NCBI RefSeq assembly: GCF_003259195.1
Contig: NZ_QJPK01000005.1
Span: 1 to 64,000, forward strand
Source: Paracoccus sediminilitoris
GTDB taxonomy: Bacteria; Pseudomonadota; Alphaproteobacteria; Rhodobacterales; Rhodobacteraceae
Reading direction: 5' to 3'
Length of the DNA stretch: 64,000 nucleotides
The position numbers and the translations under genes are program-made. The notes under the pieces are model-generated. The model made no database searches. It saw only the letters and a list, made by a program, of their open reading frames with translations, and was not told the origin of the DNA. The stretch's first letter is position 1. Each line of letters begins with the position of its first letter. Shown here piece by piece: positions 28,528 through 41,106 of this stretch.

Positions 28528-29985
28528 TCAGATGGGATAGTGCAGCGGTCCGTCCTGGATCGTGATCCACCGCGTTTCGGTGAATTCCTGGATCGCCGCC
28601 TGGCCCCCGAACCGGCCATAGCCCGAGGCCTTGGTACCACCAAAAGGCATCTGCGCCTCGTCATGCACGGTGGGACCGTTGATGTGGCAGATGCCTGATT
28701 CGATGCGCCGCGCCACCGCCATGGCCCGCATGGTGTCACGTCCAAAGACCGCGGCGGAGAGGCCATATTCCGTATCATTCGCGACCTGCACGGCCTCGTC
28801 CACGCCCGAAACCCGGACGATGGCGACGACGGGGCCGAAGGATTCCTCGGAATAGATGCGCATCGCCGGGGTGACATGATCCAGCGCGATGGCCGAGATC
28901 AGCGTTCCGTCGTGATCGCCACCGGCCACCATCCTGGCCCCCTTCGCCACGGCATCCTTCACCAGGTCCTGAATGCGCCGCGCGGCTGTGGCATCGACGA
29001 CGCTGCCCAGGGGGGCCTTGCCCTGCGCGGGATCGCCCGCGGTCAGCGTCCTGACCTTGGCGGCCAATGCCTCGACGAATTCATCGGCGACGCTGTCATC
29101 CACCACCAGGCGTTCGGTCGCCATGCAGATCTGGCCCTGGTTCATATAGGCCCCGAAGGCCGCTGCCGCGACGGCAGCTTCGATATCGGCGTCGTCCAGA
29201 ACGATCAACGGCGCCTTGCCCCCCAGTTCCAGCAGGGCGGGCTTCAGATGGCGCCCCGCCAGTTCGGCGATGATCCGCCCCACCCGGGTCGAACCGGTGA
29301 AGTTCACCCGGCGTATCGCGGGCTGGGCGATCAGCGCCTCGACGATGGCCGGCGCATCCTCGGGCGCGTTCGAAATGGCATTCAACACCCCCATGGGCAG
29401 GCCGGCATGATTCAGGGCATCGATGATCAGGCGATGGGTGCGGGGGCAGATTTCGGACGTCTTCATAACCACCGTATTGCCGCAGGCGATGGGCATGGCG
29501 ATCGACCGCACGCCCAGGATTACCGGCGCATTCCACGGTGCTATCGACAGCACGACCCCCGCCGCCTGTCGCGTGGCCATGGCCATCGTTCCGGGCCGGT
29601 TAGACGGGATGATCTGACCGGTGATCTGCGTGGTCATGGCTCCTGCCTCACGCAGCATATCGGCGGCCAGGTTCACGTTGAAGCCGGCCCAGCCTGCCGT
29701 CGCGCCGATCTCGGAGGCCATGGCGTCGACGAATTCCGGCATCTTGTCCATCAGGATATCGGCAGCCTTGTGAAGGATCGTCCGCCGGACCTTGGGTGAA
29801 CTTTGGGACCATTCCGGAAAGGCTGCGGCGGCGGCATCGACGGCACTGATCGCATCGTCGATGCTGGCTGCGGCAGCGCGCGTCGCCGTCTTGTTGGTCA
29901 GGGGGTTCAGGCGCTCGAATGTGGCGCCATCCATGGCGTCCATATCCTTGCCGCCGATCATCAATCCCAGTGTCTCCAAGCTCAA
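28528..29985 (-). CDS. NAD(P)-dependent aldehyde dehydrogenase, salicylaldehyde/vanillin type
   Basis: Intact enzyme of 485 residues. The catalytic cysteine lies in NQGQICMATER, the general-base glutamate in LLELGGKAPL, and FTGSTRVGR and PWNAPV match the NAD-binding fold. SEICPRTH and the overall pattern resemble aldehyde dehydrogenases acting on aromatic aldehydes. I chose the TTG start at 29985 because GGAGGAGGAGCT lies directly upstream; an ATG 42 bases further upstream has no ribosome-binding site. It converges on the broken thiamine-diphosphate gene with a 4-base gap, so it probably once oxidised the aldehyde made by that enzyme. Confidence 0.88.
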   Translation of the reverse strand: MSLETLGLMIGGKDMDAMDGATFERLNPLTNKTATRAAAASIDDAISAVDAAAAAFPEWSQSSPKVRRTILHKAADILMDKMPEFVDAMASEIGATAGWAGFNVNLAADMLREAGAMTTQITGQIIPSNRPGTMAMATRQAAGVVLSIAPWNAPVILGVRSIAMPIACGNTVVMKTSEICPRTHRLIIDALNHAGLPMGVLNAISNAPEDAPAIVEALIAQPAIRRVNFTGSTRVGRIIAELAGRHLKPALLELGGKAPLIVLDDADIEAAVAAAAFGAYMNQGQICMATERLVVDDSVADEFVEALAAKVRTLTAGDPAQGKAPLGSVVDATAARRIQDLVKDAVAKGARMVAGGDHDGTLISAIALDHVTPAMRIYSEESFGPVVAIVRVSGVDEAVQVANDTEYGLSAAVFGRDTMRAMAVARRIESGICHINGPTVHDEAQMPFGGTKASGYGRFGGQAAIQEFTETRWITIQDGPLHYPI

Positions 29986-30204
29986 AGCTCCTCCTCCAAA
30001 TACCGTCGGGTGCCGTTCGCGGAACATCTGTCTGACAATCCGGCGTCATCGACACGCCCCCCCTTCGTGGTCCCTGCCCGCCGATGCCTTCCGCCATTGA
30101 CCGTCCGTCATCTTACAGATGCGACCGGACCGACCTATCGACTGACGCATCGACCGTTCACAGGGGCTGCATCGTCGTCAAGTCACCACGCATGCGCGTT
30201 CCAT

Positions 30205-30229
30205 CTATACAAAGCTAGATTTTATATAG
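30205..30229. promoter_or_regulatory. 25-bp AT-rich palindrome, possible operator
   Basis: CTATACAAA and TTTATATAG flank a seven-base centre, with eight of nine arm positions pairing. Symmetric sites of this size upstream of catabolic genes are often bound by GntR- or MarR-type regulators. It lies about 220 bases before the aldehyde dehydrogenase start. Confidence 0.4.
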
Positions 30230-30277
30230 CGAATTGATCTTGATTGTTATTTTTCCGAAGAGACGTCTTGAATCTGC

Positions 30278-30322
30278 GGGCGGTCCATGGAATGTGAACT
30301 GTCACGATCCCATGGACCACCC
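30278..30322. repeat. 13-bp inverted repeat around a 19-base loop
   Basis: GGGCGGTCCATGG at 30278-30290 pairs with CCATGGACCACCC at 30310-30322, with one mismatch. It could be the terminator-like hairpin of the complex I accessory gene, an operator pair or a mobile-element trace. No T tract follows on either strand. Confidence 0.5.
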
Positions 30323-30334
30323 GACGACGCTAGG

Positions 30335-30360
30335 GTCTATCCAGATTGAACTGAATAGAC
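30335..30360. promoter_or_regulatory. 26-bp palindrome, possible operator
   Basis: GTCTATCCAG and CTGAATAGAC flank ATTGAA, with nine of ten positions pairing. Length and symmetry fit a dimeric regulator site. No adjacent regulator or start codon makes its target obvious. Confidence 0.4.
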
Positions 30361-30467
30361 ATTCTTGTCAATTTTTTGCACTTTTCCTGGGCGTTGATCA
30401 GGGCCGAATATGAAAATGGCGACCCTTTCCGGGGCCGCCATGCCATAACCTTGACGACATCAGCGCC

Positions 30468-30779
30468 TCAATGCGTCCAGGGCGCGCGCCGGTCGGTGGC
30501 GAAATTCTCGCCATATCCGCGCGGGCGGATGTTGGCGGCCCGTTTGTGCGGCTGCTGGACGACGAAATCATAGCCGTGTTCGCGGGCATAATCTTCGGCC
30601 TGCTTGCAGGTGTCAAAGCGCAGGCGGACCTGGCTTTGCGTGTCGCTGCTGCTGGTCCAGCCCATCAGCGGATCAACCTCGCGCGTGCCCGATGGCGGAA
30701 ATTCCAGAACCCAGCCTTTGGTCTTGGCCGTGCCCGATTGCATGGCGTTGCGGGCAGGTTGATAGATGCGCACGAGCAT
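30468..30779 (-). CDS. NADH dehydrogenase accessory subunit, NDUFS4 family
   Basis: Protein of 103 residues matching the ETC complex I 18-kDa (NDUFS4/AQDQ) family: [33 protein letters not shown] and [19 protein letters not shown]. In alphaproteobacteria and mitochondria this supernumerary subunit stabilises the peripheral arm near the NADH-oxidising module. It is commonly encoded apart from the nuo operon, as here. Confidence 0.92.
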   Translation of the reverse strand: MLVRIYQPARNAMQSGTAKTKGWVLEFPPSGTREVDPLMGWTSSSDTQSQVRLRFDTCKQAEDYAREHGYDFVVQQPHKRAANIRPRGYGENFATDRRAPWTH

Positions 30780-30858
30780 GGGAATTTTCCTCGACCAGAT
30801 GTTGGGGGTTTATCGCCAAATCCAGGCAGCGGTTCAAGCCCCGGAACGTCGATGCGGC

Positions 30859-31188
30859 CTATTCCTCGGCTTCGGGAAAGGCCGTGGTCAGCTGCGCCTG
30901 CCCGGACTGCTTGTCATAGACGCAGACCGAAAGCTCTGGCCCGGCCGAGTTTTCCATCGTGACCAGGGCCACCGCATAGTTTTCCGACCCGAATTCGTTC
31001 AAGCGCAGACTGATTTCCGCATTGGGCGCGATTTCCCGGGCGAGACGTTCGCAAGCGGCAGCCAGATCCTGGCGCAACAGATCCCACGCCGCTTCGCTGG
31101 AGGCATGGGCGGCCATCGGTGCACCCAGGCAAAGATAGAACAGCAGCGTTGCGGGATAACCATGTTTCAAGACTGTTTTTCCTTTCAT
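30859..31188 (-). CDS. Small exported protein of unknown function
   Basis: Protein of 109 residues not recognised. Residues 1-29 look like a signal peptide (LLFYLCLGAPMAAHA|SS). The mature part is acidic, with a predicted helix (EAAWDLLRQDLAAACERLAREI) followed by beta-like segments (ISLRLNEFG, YAVALVTME, LSVCVYD). It contains two cysteines that could form a disulfide in the periplasm. It lies 79 bases upstream of the NDUFS4 gene on the same strand and is divergent from the lipoprotein gene. Confidence 0.6.
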   Translation of the reverse strand: MKGKTVLKHGYPATLLFYLCLGAPMAAHASSEAAWDLLRQDLAAACERLAREIAPNAEISLRLNEFGSENYAVALVTMENSAGPELSVCVYDKQSGQAQLTTAFPEAEE

Positions 31189-31264
31189 GGGAACGCTTCG
31201 GGGATCATCATGTTTGGTGACAATGGCCCCATCGGCCGATCAAGTCACATGAGAGAACCGTGAT

Positions 31265-31539
31265 ATGCAAAAATTCAACCGCGCCACGGCATTCGCCCTT
31301 CCCGGACTGCTTTTGACCCTGTCCGCATGCGCCACCACGAATTACACCGTGAGCAGCCAAAGCTGCGACCTGCGCAGGCATCAGGCGCTGGTCGGCCAGA
31401 ATGTCGGGGGCATCACCCTGCCGCCCACCCTGCGCCGCCAAGAGGTCCCCTTCGGGTCATCGCCCAGTATGGCGAACGACGCTTCACGCCTGACGATGTT
31501 CGTCGACGTGAAGGGCTGGATCGTTCAGGTCGCCTGCGG

Positions 31540-31543
<4 letters not shown>
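31265..31543 (+). CDS. Lipoprotein, I78-family peptidase inhibitor
   Basis: Protein of 92 residues with a lipobox, LTLSAC, placing the lipidated cysteine near residue 22. The mature part fits the I78 (elastase/subtilisin inhibitor) pattern: ALVGQ, then [18 protein letters not shown], with the spacing between VGQ and RLT equal to that of known members. The family protects cells from secreted serine proteases; targets here are unknown. Its last four bases overlap the end of the convergent uvrB. Confidence 0.75.
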
Positions 31544-33723
<2,180 letters not shown>

Positions 33724-33792
33724 GAGGTTCCTGATCCGTTCGTGCTTGCCCCCAAGATGTGTGCGGCAGGCCCAAAGATCAACAGCCGCGCG

Positions 33793-35016
33793 TCACCCTT
33801 TGCGGGCTTTCAGGCGGGCGGGCTGCAATGCCTCCCAGCCTTCGCCGCCATCCAGTTCGTCGGCCAGGATTTCGGCGGTCACGGGACCCAAGGTAAACCC
33901 CTGATGCCCATGCCCGAAATGCGCCCAGAGGTTCGGCTGATCGGGAATACGCCCCACCAGCGGCAGCATGTCGGGCATGCAGGGGCGCCGCCCCGTCCAA
34001 GGCTCCGCCTCGACCGGCGATCCCAGGTCGAACAGCTCGCGCGCGGCTTCCTCGCCGTGGCGCAATTGCGGCGGCGTGCTGCGCGGGTGCAAGGTCAGTT
34101 CAGCCGCCGTGGCAATCCGCAGGCCGCGCCGCATCGGCGAAAACACGACAGAATTGCCGAAATCCGCGATGGGGTGATGCGGCGCGGCCTCCATCCGGTA
34201 ATGGCGGTGATAGCCGCGCTTGTAGACCATCGGCACCTTCAACCCGAAACGGGCCGTCAGCATCGGCGACCAGGGACCAAGCGCCACGACGGCATGTTCG
34301 CCCGTGGCTTCGTCGGCAACCCAGGCATTGCCCTTGCGGTGCAGATCGCCCGCATCGCCATTGACAATCCGTCCGCCCTGTCTTTGGAACAGCGCCGCAT
34401 AAGCCGCGACCAGAGCGCCGGGATCGGAGGAATTCCAGCTGTCTGACCAATGGGTTGCGCCCAAGATGTCAGCCTTGATCGAGGGTTCCATGGCGCGCAG
34501 TTCGGCCCCGTCGATCAGACGTGCCTGAACCCCGAACTCGGTCATGAACCGCTCGGCGTTCTTCTGCGCCTTCTGCAGCTTGGCGGCCGTGCGGTGCAGT
34601 TCGATATAACCGTCGCGGCGAATGATGTTGTCGGCGCCTGCCGCCGCAATCAGCGGCCCGTGGCGCTCGGTCGATTGCCGGATCAGCTTGCCCCAGGTGA
34701 CCGAAGCCCGCCGATGCGCCGCCGGAAGCGAATTGACCGCGTATTTCCAGACGGCCCCGACCTGTGCGGCCAGACCCGGCACGTTCCATTTGACGTCATA
34801 GCCCCGCCCCATCGCGATCTGGATCAGGGCGGCGGGCTGCAGCGGCATCGCATAGGGTTCGACGGCTTCGGTCTGGATCAAACCGGCATTGCCATAGCTG
34901 GTTTCACGACCGGGCGACCCGCGATCGATGATCGTCACCTGATGACCACGCGCCTGCAGGGCCAGCCCGGTCGTCACGCCGACCATGCCTGCACCCAGAA
35001 CCAGAACCTCTGCCAT
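33793..35016 (-). CDS. DadA-like FAD-dependent amino acid dehydrogenase
   Basis: FAD oxidoreductase of 407 residues of the DAO/DadA family. The dinucleotide motif is VLGAGMVGVTTGLAL at the N-terminus. Substrate-domain signatures GWKRGYHRHY-like (VYKRGYHRHYRME) and the C-terminal GHGHQGFTLGP match D-amino acid dehydrogenases. It would oxidise D-amino acids to 2-oxo acids and pass electrons to the respiratory chain. The exact substrate (D-alanine, D-hydroxyproline or others) is not readable. No racemase gene is nearby. Confidence 0.85.
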   Translation of the reverse strand: MAEVLVLGAGMVGVTTGLALQARGHQVTIIDRGSPGRETSYGNAGLIQTEAVEPYAMPLQPAALIQIAMGRGYDVKWNVPGLAAQVGAVWKYAVNSLPAAHRRASVTWGKLIRQSTERHGPLIAAAGADNIIRRDGYIELHRTAAKLQKAQKNAERFMTEFGVQARLIDGAELRAMEPSIKADILGATHWSDSWNSSDPGALVAAYAALFQRQGGRIVNGDAGDLHRKGNAWVADEATGEHAVVALGPWSPMLTARFGLKVPMVYKRGYHRHYRMEAAPHHPIADFGNSVVFSPMRRGLRIATAAELTLHPRSTPPQLRHGEEAARELFDLGSPVEAEPWTGRRPCMPDMLPLVGRIPDQPNLWAHFGHGHQGFTLGPVTAEILADELDGGEGWEALQPARLKARKG

Positions 35017-35117
35017 GACGGCCTCCTGACTTGCTTTGGGTCAGGGATGCCCAGATCAATGGTGTGGGGCAAGATTTATCGGGCAATCTTCGACGACCGC
35101 CGGAAACTTTGCAAGAT

Positions 35118-36329
35118 TCAGGCGAAAAGCTCGTGGCAGAAGCTCAATCCTTCGACCAAGGCGTCCACTTCTTCAACAGTGTTGTACATCGCGAAGGATG
35201 CACGTGCGCTGGCATTGACACCAAAGAATTCCATCAAGGGCATGGCGCAATGGCTGCCCGCCCGCACCGCGATTCCCCGCTTGTCGAGAATGGTCGAGAT
35301 GTCATGCGCATGGGCACCCTGCATGACCATCGAAAAGATCGCCCCCTTGCCCGGCGCATCGCCCTGAATTTGCAACCAGTTCAGGTCGCGGAACCGGGCG
35401 CGGGCGTGGTCGCGCAAGGTGCGTTCATGGGCGGCGATGTTTTCCATCCCCAGCCCCATCATGTATTCCAGCGCGACCCCAAGGCCGATCTGGTTGACGA
35501 TGCCGGGGGTCCCTGCCTCGAAGCGCAAGGGCGGGTCGTTATAGGTGATCTGGTCGCGGGCGACGGTCTTGATCATGTCGCCGCCGCCCAGGAAGGGCCG
35601 CATCTCGGCTTGGCGGTCGGCCTTGATCCAGATGGCGCCCGAACCCGAGGGCCCGTAAAGCTTGTGCCCCGTGATGCAGTAGAAATCGACGCCAAGCGCC
35701 GCGACGTCCACGGGCATGTGGACCGCAGCCTGGCTGCCATCGACCAACACCGGTACATCGGTGCCCGCGGCGATGGCGGCCACGTCGACCACGGTTCCCG
35801 TCACGTTCGACATATGGGTGACCGCGATCAGCTTCGTGCGCGGACCGACCGCCTCCAGCACCTTTTCGGGCGACAGGCTGCCATCGGGTTCGGGTTCGAC
35901 CCATTTCAGAACGACGCCCTGACGTTCGCGCAGAAAATGCCACGGGACGATGTTCGCGTGGTGTTCCAGCACCGACAGCACGATTTCGTCGCCTTCGCGC
36001 AGCCGGGGGGCGGCCCAGCCATAGCTGACCAAGTTCAACGCCTCGGTCGAACCCGAGGTGAAGATCACCTCGTCCTGATGGGGGGCGTTCAGAAAGCGCG
36101 CGATGATGCCGCGCACGCGTTCGTAATTGTCCGTCGCCAAATTAGACAGATGGTGCAGGCCACGATGGACATTGGCATATTCGCCCTCATAGGCGCGACT
36201 GATTGCGTCGATCACGACCTGCGGTTTTTGGGCGCTGGCACCGCTGTCCAGATAGACCAGCGGCCTGCCGTTGACCTGCGTGGACAGGATGGGAAAATCG
36301 GCGCGGACGGCGTTCACGTCAAAACTCAT
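35118..36329 (-). CDS. sufS: SufS-type cysteine desulfurase
   Basis: PLP enzyme of 403 residues that mobilises sulfur from cysteine for Fe-S assembly. The PLP lysine lies in TGHKLYGPSG and the catalytic cysteine in RAGSHCAMP, the short group II loop typical of SufS. The ATG at 36329 overlaps the stop of the upstream Yip1-type gene (ATGA), so the two are translationally coupled. It is the last gene of the suf operon. No SufE gene is visible nearby. Confidence 0.94.
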   Translation of the reverse strand: MSFDVNAVRADFPILSTQVNGRPLVYLDSGASAQKPQVVIDAISRAYEGEYANVHRGLHHLSNLATDNYERVRGIIARFLNAPHQDEVIFTSGSTEALNLVSYGWAAPRLREGDEIVLSVLEHHANIVPWHFLRERQGVVLKWVEPEPDGSLSPEKVLEAVGPRTKLIAVTHMSNVTGTVVDVAAIAAGTDVPVLVDGSQAAVHMPVDVAALGVDFYCITGHKLYGPSGSGAIWIKADRQAEMRPFLGGGDMIKTVARDQITYNDPPLRFEAGTPGIVNQIGLGVALEYMMGLGMENIAAHERTLRDHARARFRDLNWLQIQGDAPGKGAIFSMVMQGAHAHDISTILDKRGIAVRAGSHCAMPLMEFFGVNASARASFAMYNTVEEVDALVEGLSFCHELFA

Positions 36330-36919
36330 TGCGGCATCTCCGGCAGCAGGCCAAACGAGGCGGCGAAAAATGACAGCAGAAAGCCCATGGCCAAAAGTGT
36401 CGCGAAAAGACCCAGCATCACCTTGGGGCCGCTGGCAAAGCCGTGCAGCGCCTTGGTGAACTGGACCGTCAGCCAAAGGAACATGGCGATCGCCAGCAAG
36501 CCCAGCAGGCCCGACAGCGCAGGCAGCGCCAGCGACAGGATGATCTGCGCAACCTGGATCAGCAGCAGCATCACCTCGATCCAGACGGTCAGCAGCAGCG
36601 CATCGGCGAAATTGCCCTGCCCGCCAAACATCCGCCCGACGCCGGTCATCAGTCCGGCGCCGATCACGATCGCCACCATCTGCATTCCGGCCATGACCAG
36701 CGGTTGCTGAACCATGGAATACATGGGCGGGGTTTCGGCCTCGGGCACAGGAAACAGCATCGCCGCCAGATAGGCCAGCAGCCCTGATACCGACACCGCC
36801 AGCAGCAGCGCCATCCAGCGCACCGCCATCGGCAGGTGCAGCCCCATCAGCATATGTGCCCCGCGTTCGGGGTCGCGAAGGGTCAGACGCACCAGCGCCC
36901 TGAAGTCGTCGAAGGTCAT
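36326..36919 (-). CDS. Yip1-family membrane protein 2
   Basis: Integral membrane protein of 197 residues with about five hydrophobic helices and a Yip1-like layout. A soluble N-terminus (MTFDDFRALVRLTLRDPERG) is followed by helices near 35-55, 73-92, 107-155 and 165-190. It sits between the first Yip1-type gene (four-base overlap) and sufS (four-base overlap). Family members in Rhodobacterales are often found in suf operons; their role there is unknown. The start was chosen by this coupling. Confidence 0.75.
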   Translation of the reverse strand: MTFDDFRALVRLTLRDPERGAHMLMGLHLPMAVRWMALLLAVSVSGLLAYLAAMLFPVPEAETPPMYSMVQQPLVMAGMQMVAIVIGAGLMTGVGRMFGGQGNFADALLLTVWIEVMLLLIQVAQIILSLALPALSGLLGLLAIAMFLWLTVQFTKALHGFASGPKVMLGLFATLLAMGFLLSFFAASFGLLPEMPQ

Positions 36920-37389
36920 ATGCGTCTCGCCAATGTCGAAATCCCGGCGGCCCAGATGAACAGGAACGCCAAGCCGGAAACAGTCTGCGTCAGGGTCAGG
37001 GCAGGCCCCGGCCCGATGAACCCGGCCACCATGCCGGAGAGCAGCATCGCCGGCGATACCGCCAAGAAGGCCCAGAACAGCGCCAGCCGCGCGTCCAGCG
37101 GATCCAGCCGCCAGCGCGTCAGCCGTGCCAGAAGCGACGTCAACGCTGCGACGCCATAGGCCAGCAGCGGCATCATGAAGATCGTGCCCATGACCGCACC
37201 GCCGATACGCGCCTCGAGCGGGACCGAGGGGTCCAGCGCCGCAGCCCGCGCATGGCCCGGTGCCTGCGCGATCAGCGAAATCAGCATCGCCACCATCAGC
37301 ACCACCAATAGCACCCTGTCGGGCATGCCGGACAGGCTCCGCACCACCCGGCGCGGAGCCCACCAGCTCTCGATCACGCGCAGCACCAT
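36916..37389 (-). CDS. Yip1-family membrane protein 1
   Basis: Membrane protein of 157 residues: MVLRVIESWWAPRRVVRSL followed by helices near 25-45, 62-85, 100-122 and 130-150. I chose the ATG at 37389, 17 bases after sufD, over one inside sufD. It overlaps the next Yip1-type gene by four bases. The two may be a heterodimeric membrane pair that arose by duplication; this is inferred from layout, since similarity between them is low by eye. Confidence 0.7.
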   Translation of the reverse strand: MVLRVIESWWAPRRVVRSLSGMPDRVLLVVLMVAMLISLIAQAPGHARAAALDPSVPLEARIGGAVMGTIFMMPLLAYGVAALTSLLARLTRWRLDPLDARLALFWAFLAVSPAMLLSGMVAGFIGPGPALTLTQTVSGLAFLFIWAAGISTLARRI

Positions 37390-37406
37390 GCCGCCGCGCG
37401 CGGATC

Positions 37407-38749
37407 TCAGATCTGCGGGCGCGTTGTCAGCCACGCTTCCAACCGATCATTGATGTCGTCGCGCAGGTCGTCATCCTCAACCTCGGACAGGGCGTCGGCC
37501 AGGAAGGACAGGACCAGGAAGACGATGGCGCGGTCATGCGGCACACCGCGCGAGCGCAGATAGAACAGCGCTTCCTCGTCGATGGCCCCAGTCGTCGACC
37601 CGTGCGAACATTTGACGTCGTCGGCATAGATCTCAAGCTCTGGCTTGGCCAGAAACTGGCTGTTTTCGTCCAGCAGCAATGCTTGGCTGATCTGATAGCC
37701 ATCGGTCTTCTGCGCGCCCGGCTTGACCAGGATCTTGCCTTGGAACACCCCGGTCGCGCCGTTCTTCAGCACCTTCTTGAAGACCTGACGGCTTTCACCG
37801 CGTTGGGCCCCATGGGTGATGAAGACGGTATCGTCATGGTGGAACGAACCATTGTCGCCATCGCCCAGCACGGCAGCCGCGATATGGGCTACCGCGTCAT
37901 CGCCGACCATGTCGATGGCGCCTTCGTTGCGCATCAGCGTGCCATTGACAGCCAGGGTAAAGCTTTTCAGCTGAGCCTCGGCGCCGACGCGGGCGAAGAT
38001 ATGCGACAGGCCGACCTTGGGGTCGACGGCGCGTTTGGCGGCGATGTGATGCAGCTTGGCGCCGTCGGCCAGATCGACCTCCAGCATGCCATTCGACCGT
38101 GCGCCCGCCATGCCGCTTTCCAACAGGGTCATCTCGGCCCCCGCTTCGACGCGGATGACGTGGTGCCAGACGGCGTCCGCGTCGTCCGCGCCGCGACGGT
38201 ACAGCACGTGCACCGGCTTGGAGGGCTTGCCCGTCACACGGATCAGCAGACCGTCATGGGCGACGGCGGTGTTCAGCGCCGCGAACGGACGCTTGACCGG
38301 GGTCTGCCCTGCCAGTTCCAGCTGGCCGTATAGATCCGCGGACCAGTGGTCACCAGCAGCGTCTGCCTTGGCAAGGGTCGTGATCTCGATCCCTTCCAGC
38401 GACAGATCGTCGGATGCGGCTTCGTCGAAGGCACCATCGACAAAAACCAACGTCAGCTTGTCACGACCGGTGAACAGCGGCGATTCAGCCCCATTCGCGT
38501 CGAAGCGCAGCGCCGCCGGCCGGGGCGCGTTGAATGCCCGCGGGTCGGTATAGCGCCAATATTCGTCCCGCGGCGCAGGCAGGCCCATGGCACGCAGACG
38601 CGCCATCGCATCTGCGCGCGCATCGGCGCTGAAGCCCGCGTCGGGCATGGTGATCGCGGCCAGGCGATCTTCCAGTGCGCTGGCAGCCTTCGGATTGCCC
38701 GAAACCTGCGGCGTCACCTCATTGATGGGTTTCACGGCGGTATCGGACA

Positions 38750-38750
<1 letters not shown>
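37407..38750 (-). CDS. sufD: Fe-S assembly scaffold protein SufD
   Basis: SufD of 447 residues, partner of SufB and SufC in the SufBC2D cluster-assembly complex. The beta-helix core and the C-terminal signature VKCSHGSTTGAIDEEALFYLRSRG with DRAIVFLVLSF are characteristic. The ATG overlaps the sufC stop codon. The N-terminal helix includes RDEYWRYTDPRAF. Confidence 0.95.
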
Positions 38751-39505
<755 letters not shown>

Positions 39506-39553
39506 AATTCCCTCAAACGGCAAAGACGCCCCTTGGGCGCCGTGATATCAGGT

Positions 39554-39576
39554 GGCCGGGTCCCGAAGACCCGGCC
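39554..39576 (-). repeat. Stem-loop between sufB and sufC
   Basis: A perfect 9-bp stem, GGCCGGGTC/GACCCGGCC on either strand with a five-base loop, lies in the 77-base gap. There is no T tract. It may act as an mRNA stabiliser or partial terminator that sets the sufB to sufCD ratio; this is inferred. Confidence 0.5.
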
Positions 39577-39582
39577 GAATGT

Positions 39583-41103
39583 TCAGCCCACCGAGCCTTC
39601 CAGCGAGATGGCGACCAAGGCCTGGGCTTCCATGGCAAACTCCATCGGCAGCGCCTGAAGCACCTCGCGGCAGAACCCGTTGACGACCAGGGCCACGGCC
39701 TCTTCCTCGTCCATCCCGCGCGAACGGCAATAGAACAGCTGGTCGTCATCGACCTTGCTGGTGGTCGCCTCGTGCTCGACCCGGCTTGAGGTGTTCTTGA
39801 CCTCGATATAGGGCACGGTATGGGCGCCGCACTTGTCGCCGATCAGCAGGCTGTCGCACTGGGTATAGTTGCGGCTGTTGACGGCGCGCGGATGCATGCT
39901 CACCAGACCGCGATAGGTGTTCTGCGCCTGCCCCGCCGAGATGCCCTTGGACACGATGCGCGACTTGGTGTTCTTGCCAAGATGGATCATCTTGGTGCCC
40001 GTGTCGGCCTGCTGCCAGTTGTTGGCGATGGCGATCGAGTAGAACTCGCCCTGGCTGTCATCGCCGCGCAGGATGCAGGACGGGTATTTCCAAGTGATCG
40101 CGGAACCGGTTTCGACCTGGGTCCACATGATCTTGGCGCGCGCCCCGCGGCAATCGGCGCGCTTGGTCACGAAGTTATAGATGCCGCCCTTGCCGTCTTC
40201 GTCGCCCGGGAACCAGTTCTGGACGGTCGAGTATTTCACCTCGGCATCTTCCAGCACCACGATCTCGACCACGGCCGCATGCAGCTGCGCGATGTCGCGC
40301 TTGGGGGCGGTGCAGCCCTCAAGATAGCTGACCGAACTGCCCTTTTCGGCCACGATCAGCGTGCGCTCGAACTGGCCGGTGTTTTCGGCATTGATGCGGA
40401 AATAGGTCGACAGCTCCATCGGGCATTTGACGCCCTCGGGGATATAAACGAAGGACCCGTCCGAGAAGACTGCGCTGTTCAACGTGGCGAAATAGTTGTC
40501 CGAGGCCGGAACGACCGTGCCAAGGTACTTCTTCACCAGTTCGGGATGTTCGCGGATCGCCTCGCTGATCGAACAGAAGATGACGCCTGCCTTGGCCAGT
40601 TCATCCTTGAAGGTCGTGCCGACGCTGACGCTGTCAAAGACGGCGTCCACAGCGACCTTGCGGCCTTCGGCAGGCGCGTTTTCAGCACCCTCGACACCGG
40701 CCAGGATCATCTGTTCCTTCAGCGGAATGCCCAGCTTTTCATACGTCGCCAGCAGCTTGGGATCGACCTCGTCCAGCGATTTCGGCTTTTCCTGCATGCT
40801 TTTGGGGCGCGCATAGTAATACTGATCCTGATAGTCGATCTCGGGATAGTTCAGCATCGCCCATTTCGGCTCGGTCATGGTGACCCAACGGCGGTATGCT
40901 TCCAGCCGCCAGTCGGTCATCCATTCCGGTTCGCCGTTCTTCTCCGAGATCAGACGGACGATATCCTCGTTCACGCCTTTCGGCGCGTATTCCATCTCGA
41001 TCTCGGTGTTCCAGCCGTATTTATAGCTGCCCATGTTCTGCACGGTCTCGACCGTTTCGCGGTCGACGCCTTCGCGCACGTCAAGATCGGTGGTACCCGT
41101 CAT
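39583..41103 (-). CDS. sufB: Fe-S assembly scaffold protein SufB
   Basis: SufB of 506 residues, the scaffold on which Fe-S clusters form. The family signatures AYSVAIT-like ([20 protein letters not shown]), the beta-helix core and the C-terminal [22 protein letters not shown] are present. It starts [22 protein letters not shown]. It lies three bases after the upstream cysteine desulfurase gene, indicating one transcript. Confidence 0.96.
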   Translation of the reverse strand: MTGTTDLDVREGVDRETVETVQNMGSYKYGWNTEIEMEYAPKGVNEDIVRLISEKNGEPEWMTDWRLEAYRRWVTMTEPKWAMLNYPEIDYQDQYYYARPKSMQEKPKSLDEVDPKLLATYEKLGIPLKEQMILAGVEGAENAPAEGRKVAVDAVFDSVSVGTTFKDELAKAGVIFCSISEAIREHPELVKKYLGTVVPASDNYFATLNSAVFSDGSFVYIPEGVKCPMELSTYFRINAENTGQFERTLIVAEKGSSVSYLEGCTAPKRDIAQLHAAVVEIVVLEDAEVKYSTVQNWFPGDEDGKGGIYNFVTKRADCRGARAKIMWTQVETGSAITWKYPSCILRGDDSQGEFYSIAIANNWQQADTGTKMIHLGKNTKSRIVSKGISAGQAQNTYRGLVSMHPRAVNSRNYTQCDSLLIGDKCGAHTVPYIEVKNTSSRVEHEATTSKVDDDQLFYCRSRGMDEEEAVALVVNGFCREVLQALPMEFAMEAQALVAISLEGSVG

Positions 41104-41106
41104 CCC

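Larger units (their letters stand above)
29986..30467. other. Intergenic region upstream of the aldehyde dehydrogenase gene
   Basis: These 482 bases hold no convincing gene. The right part is clearly AT-richer than the surroundings and contains three inverted repeats listed separately (30205-30229, 30278-30322, 30335-30360). The promoter of the aldehyde dehydrogenase gene must lie here. No neighbouring regulator gene is present. Confidence 0.5.
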
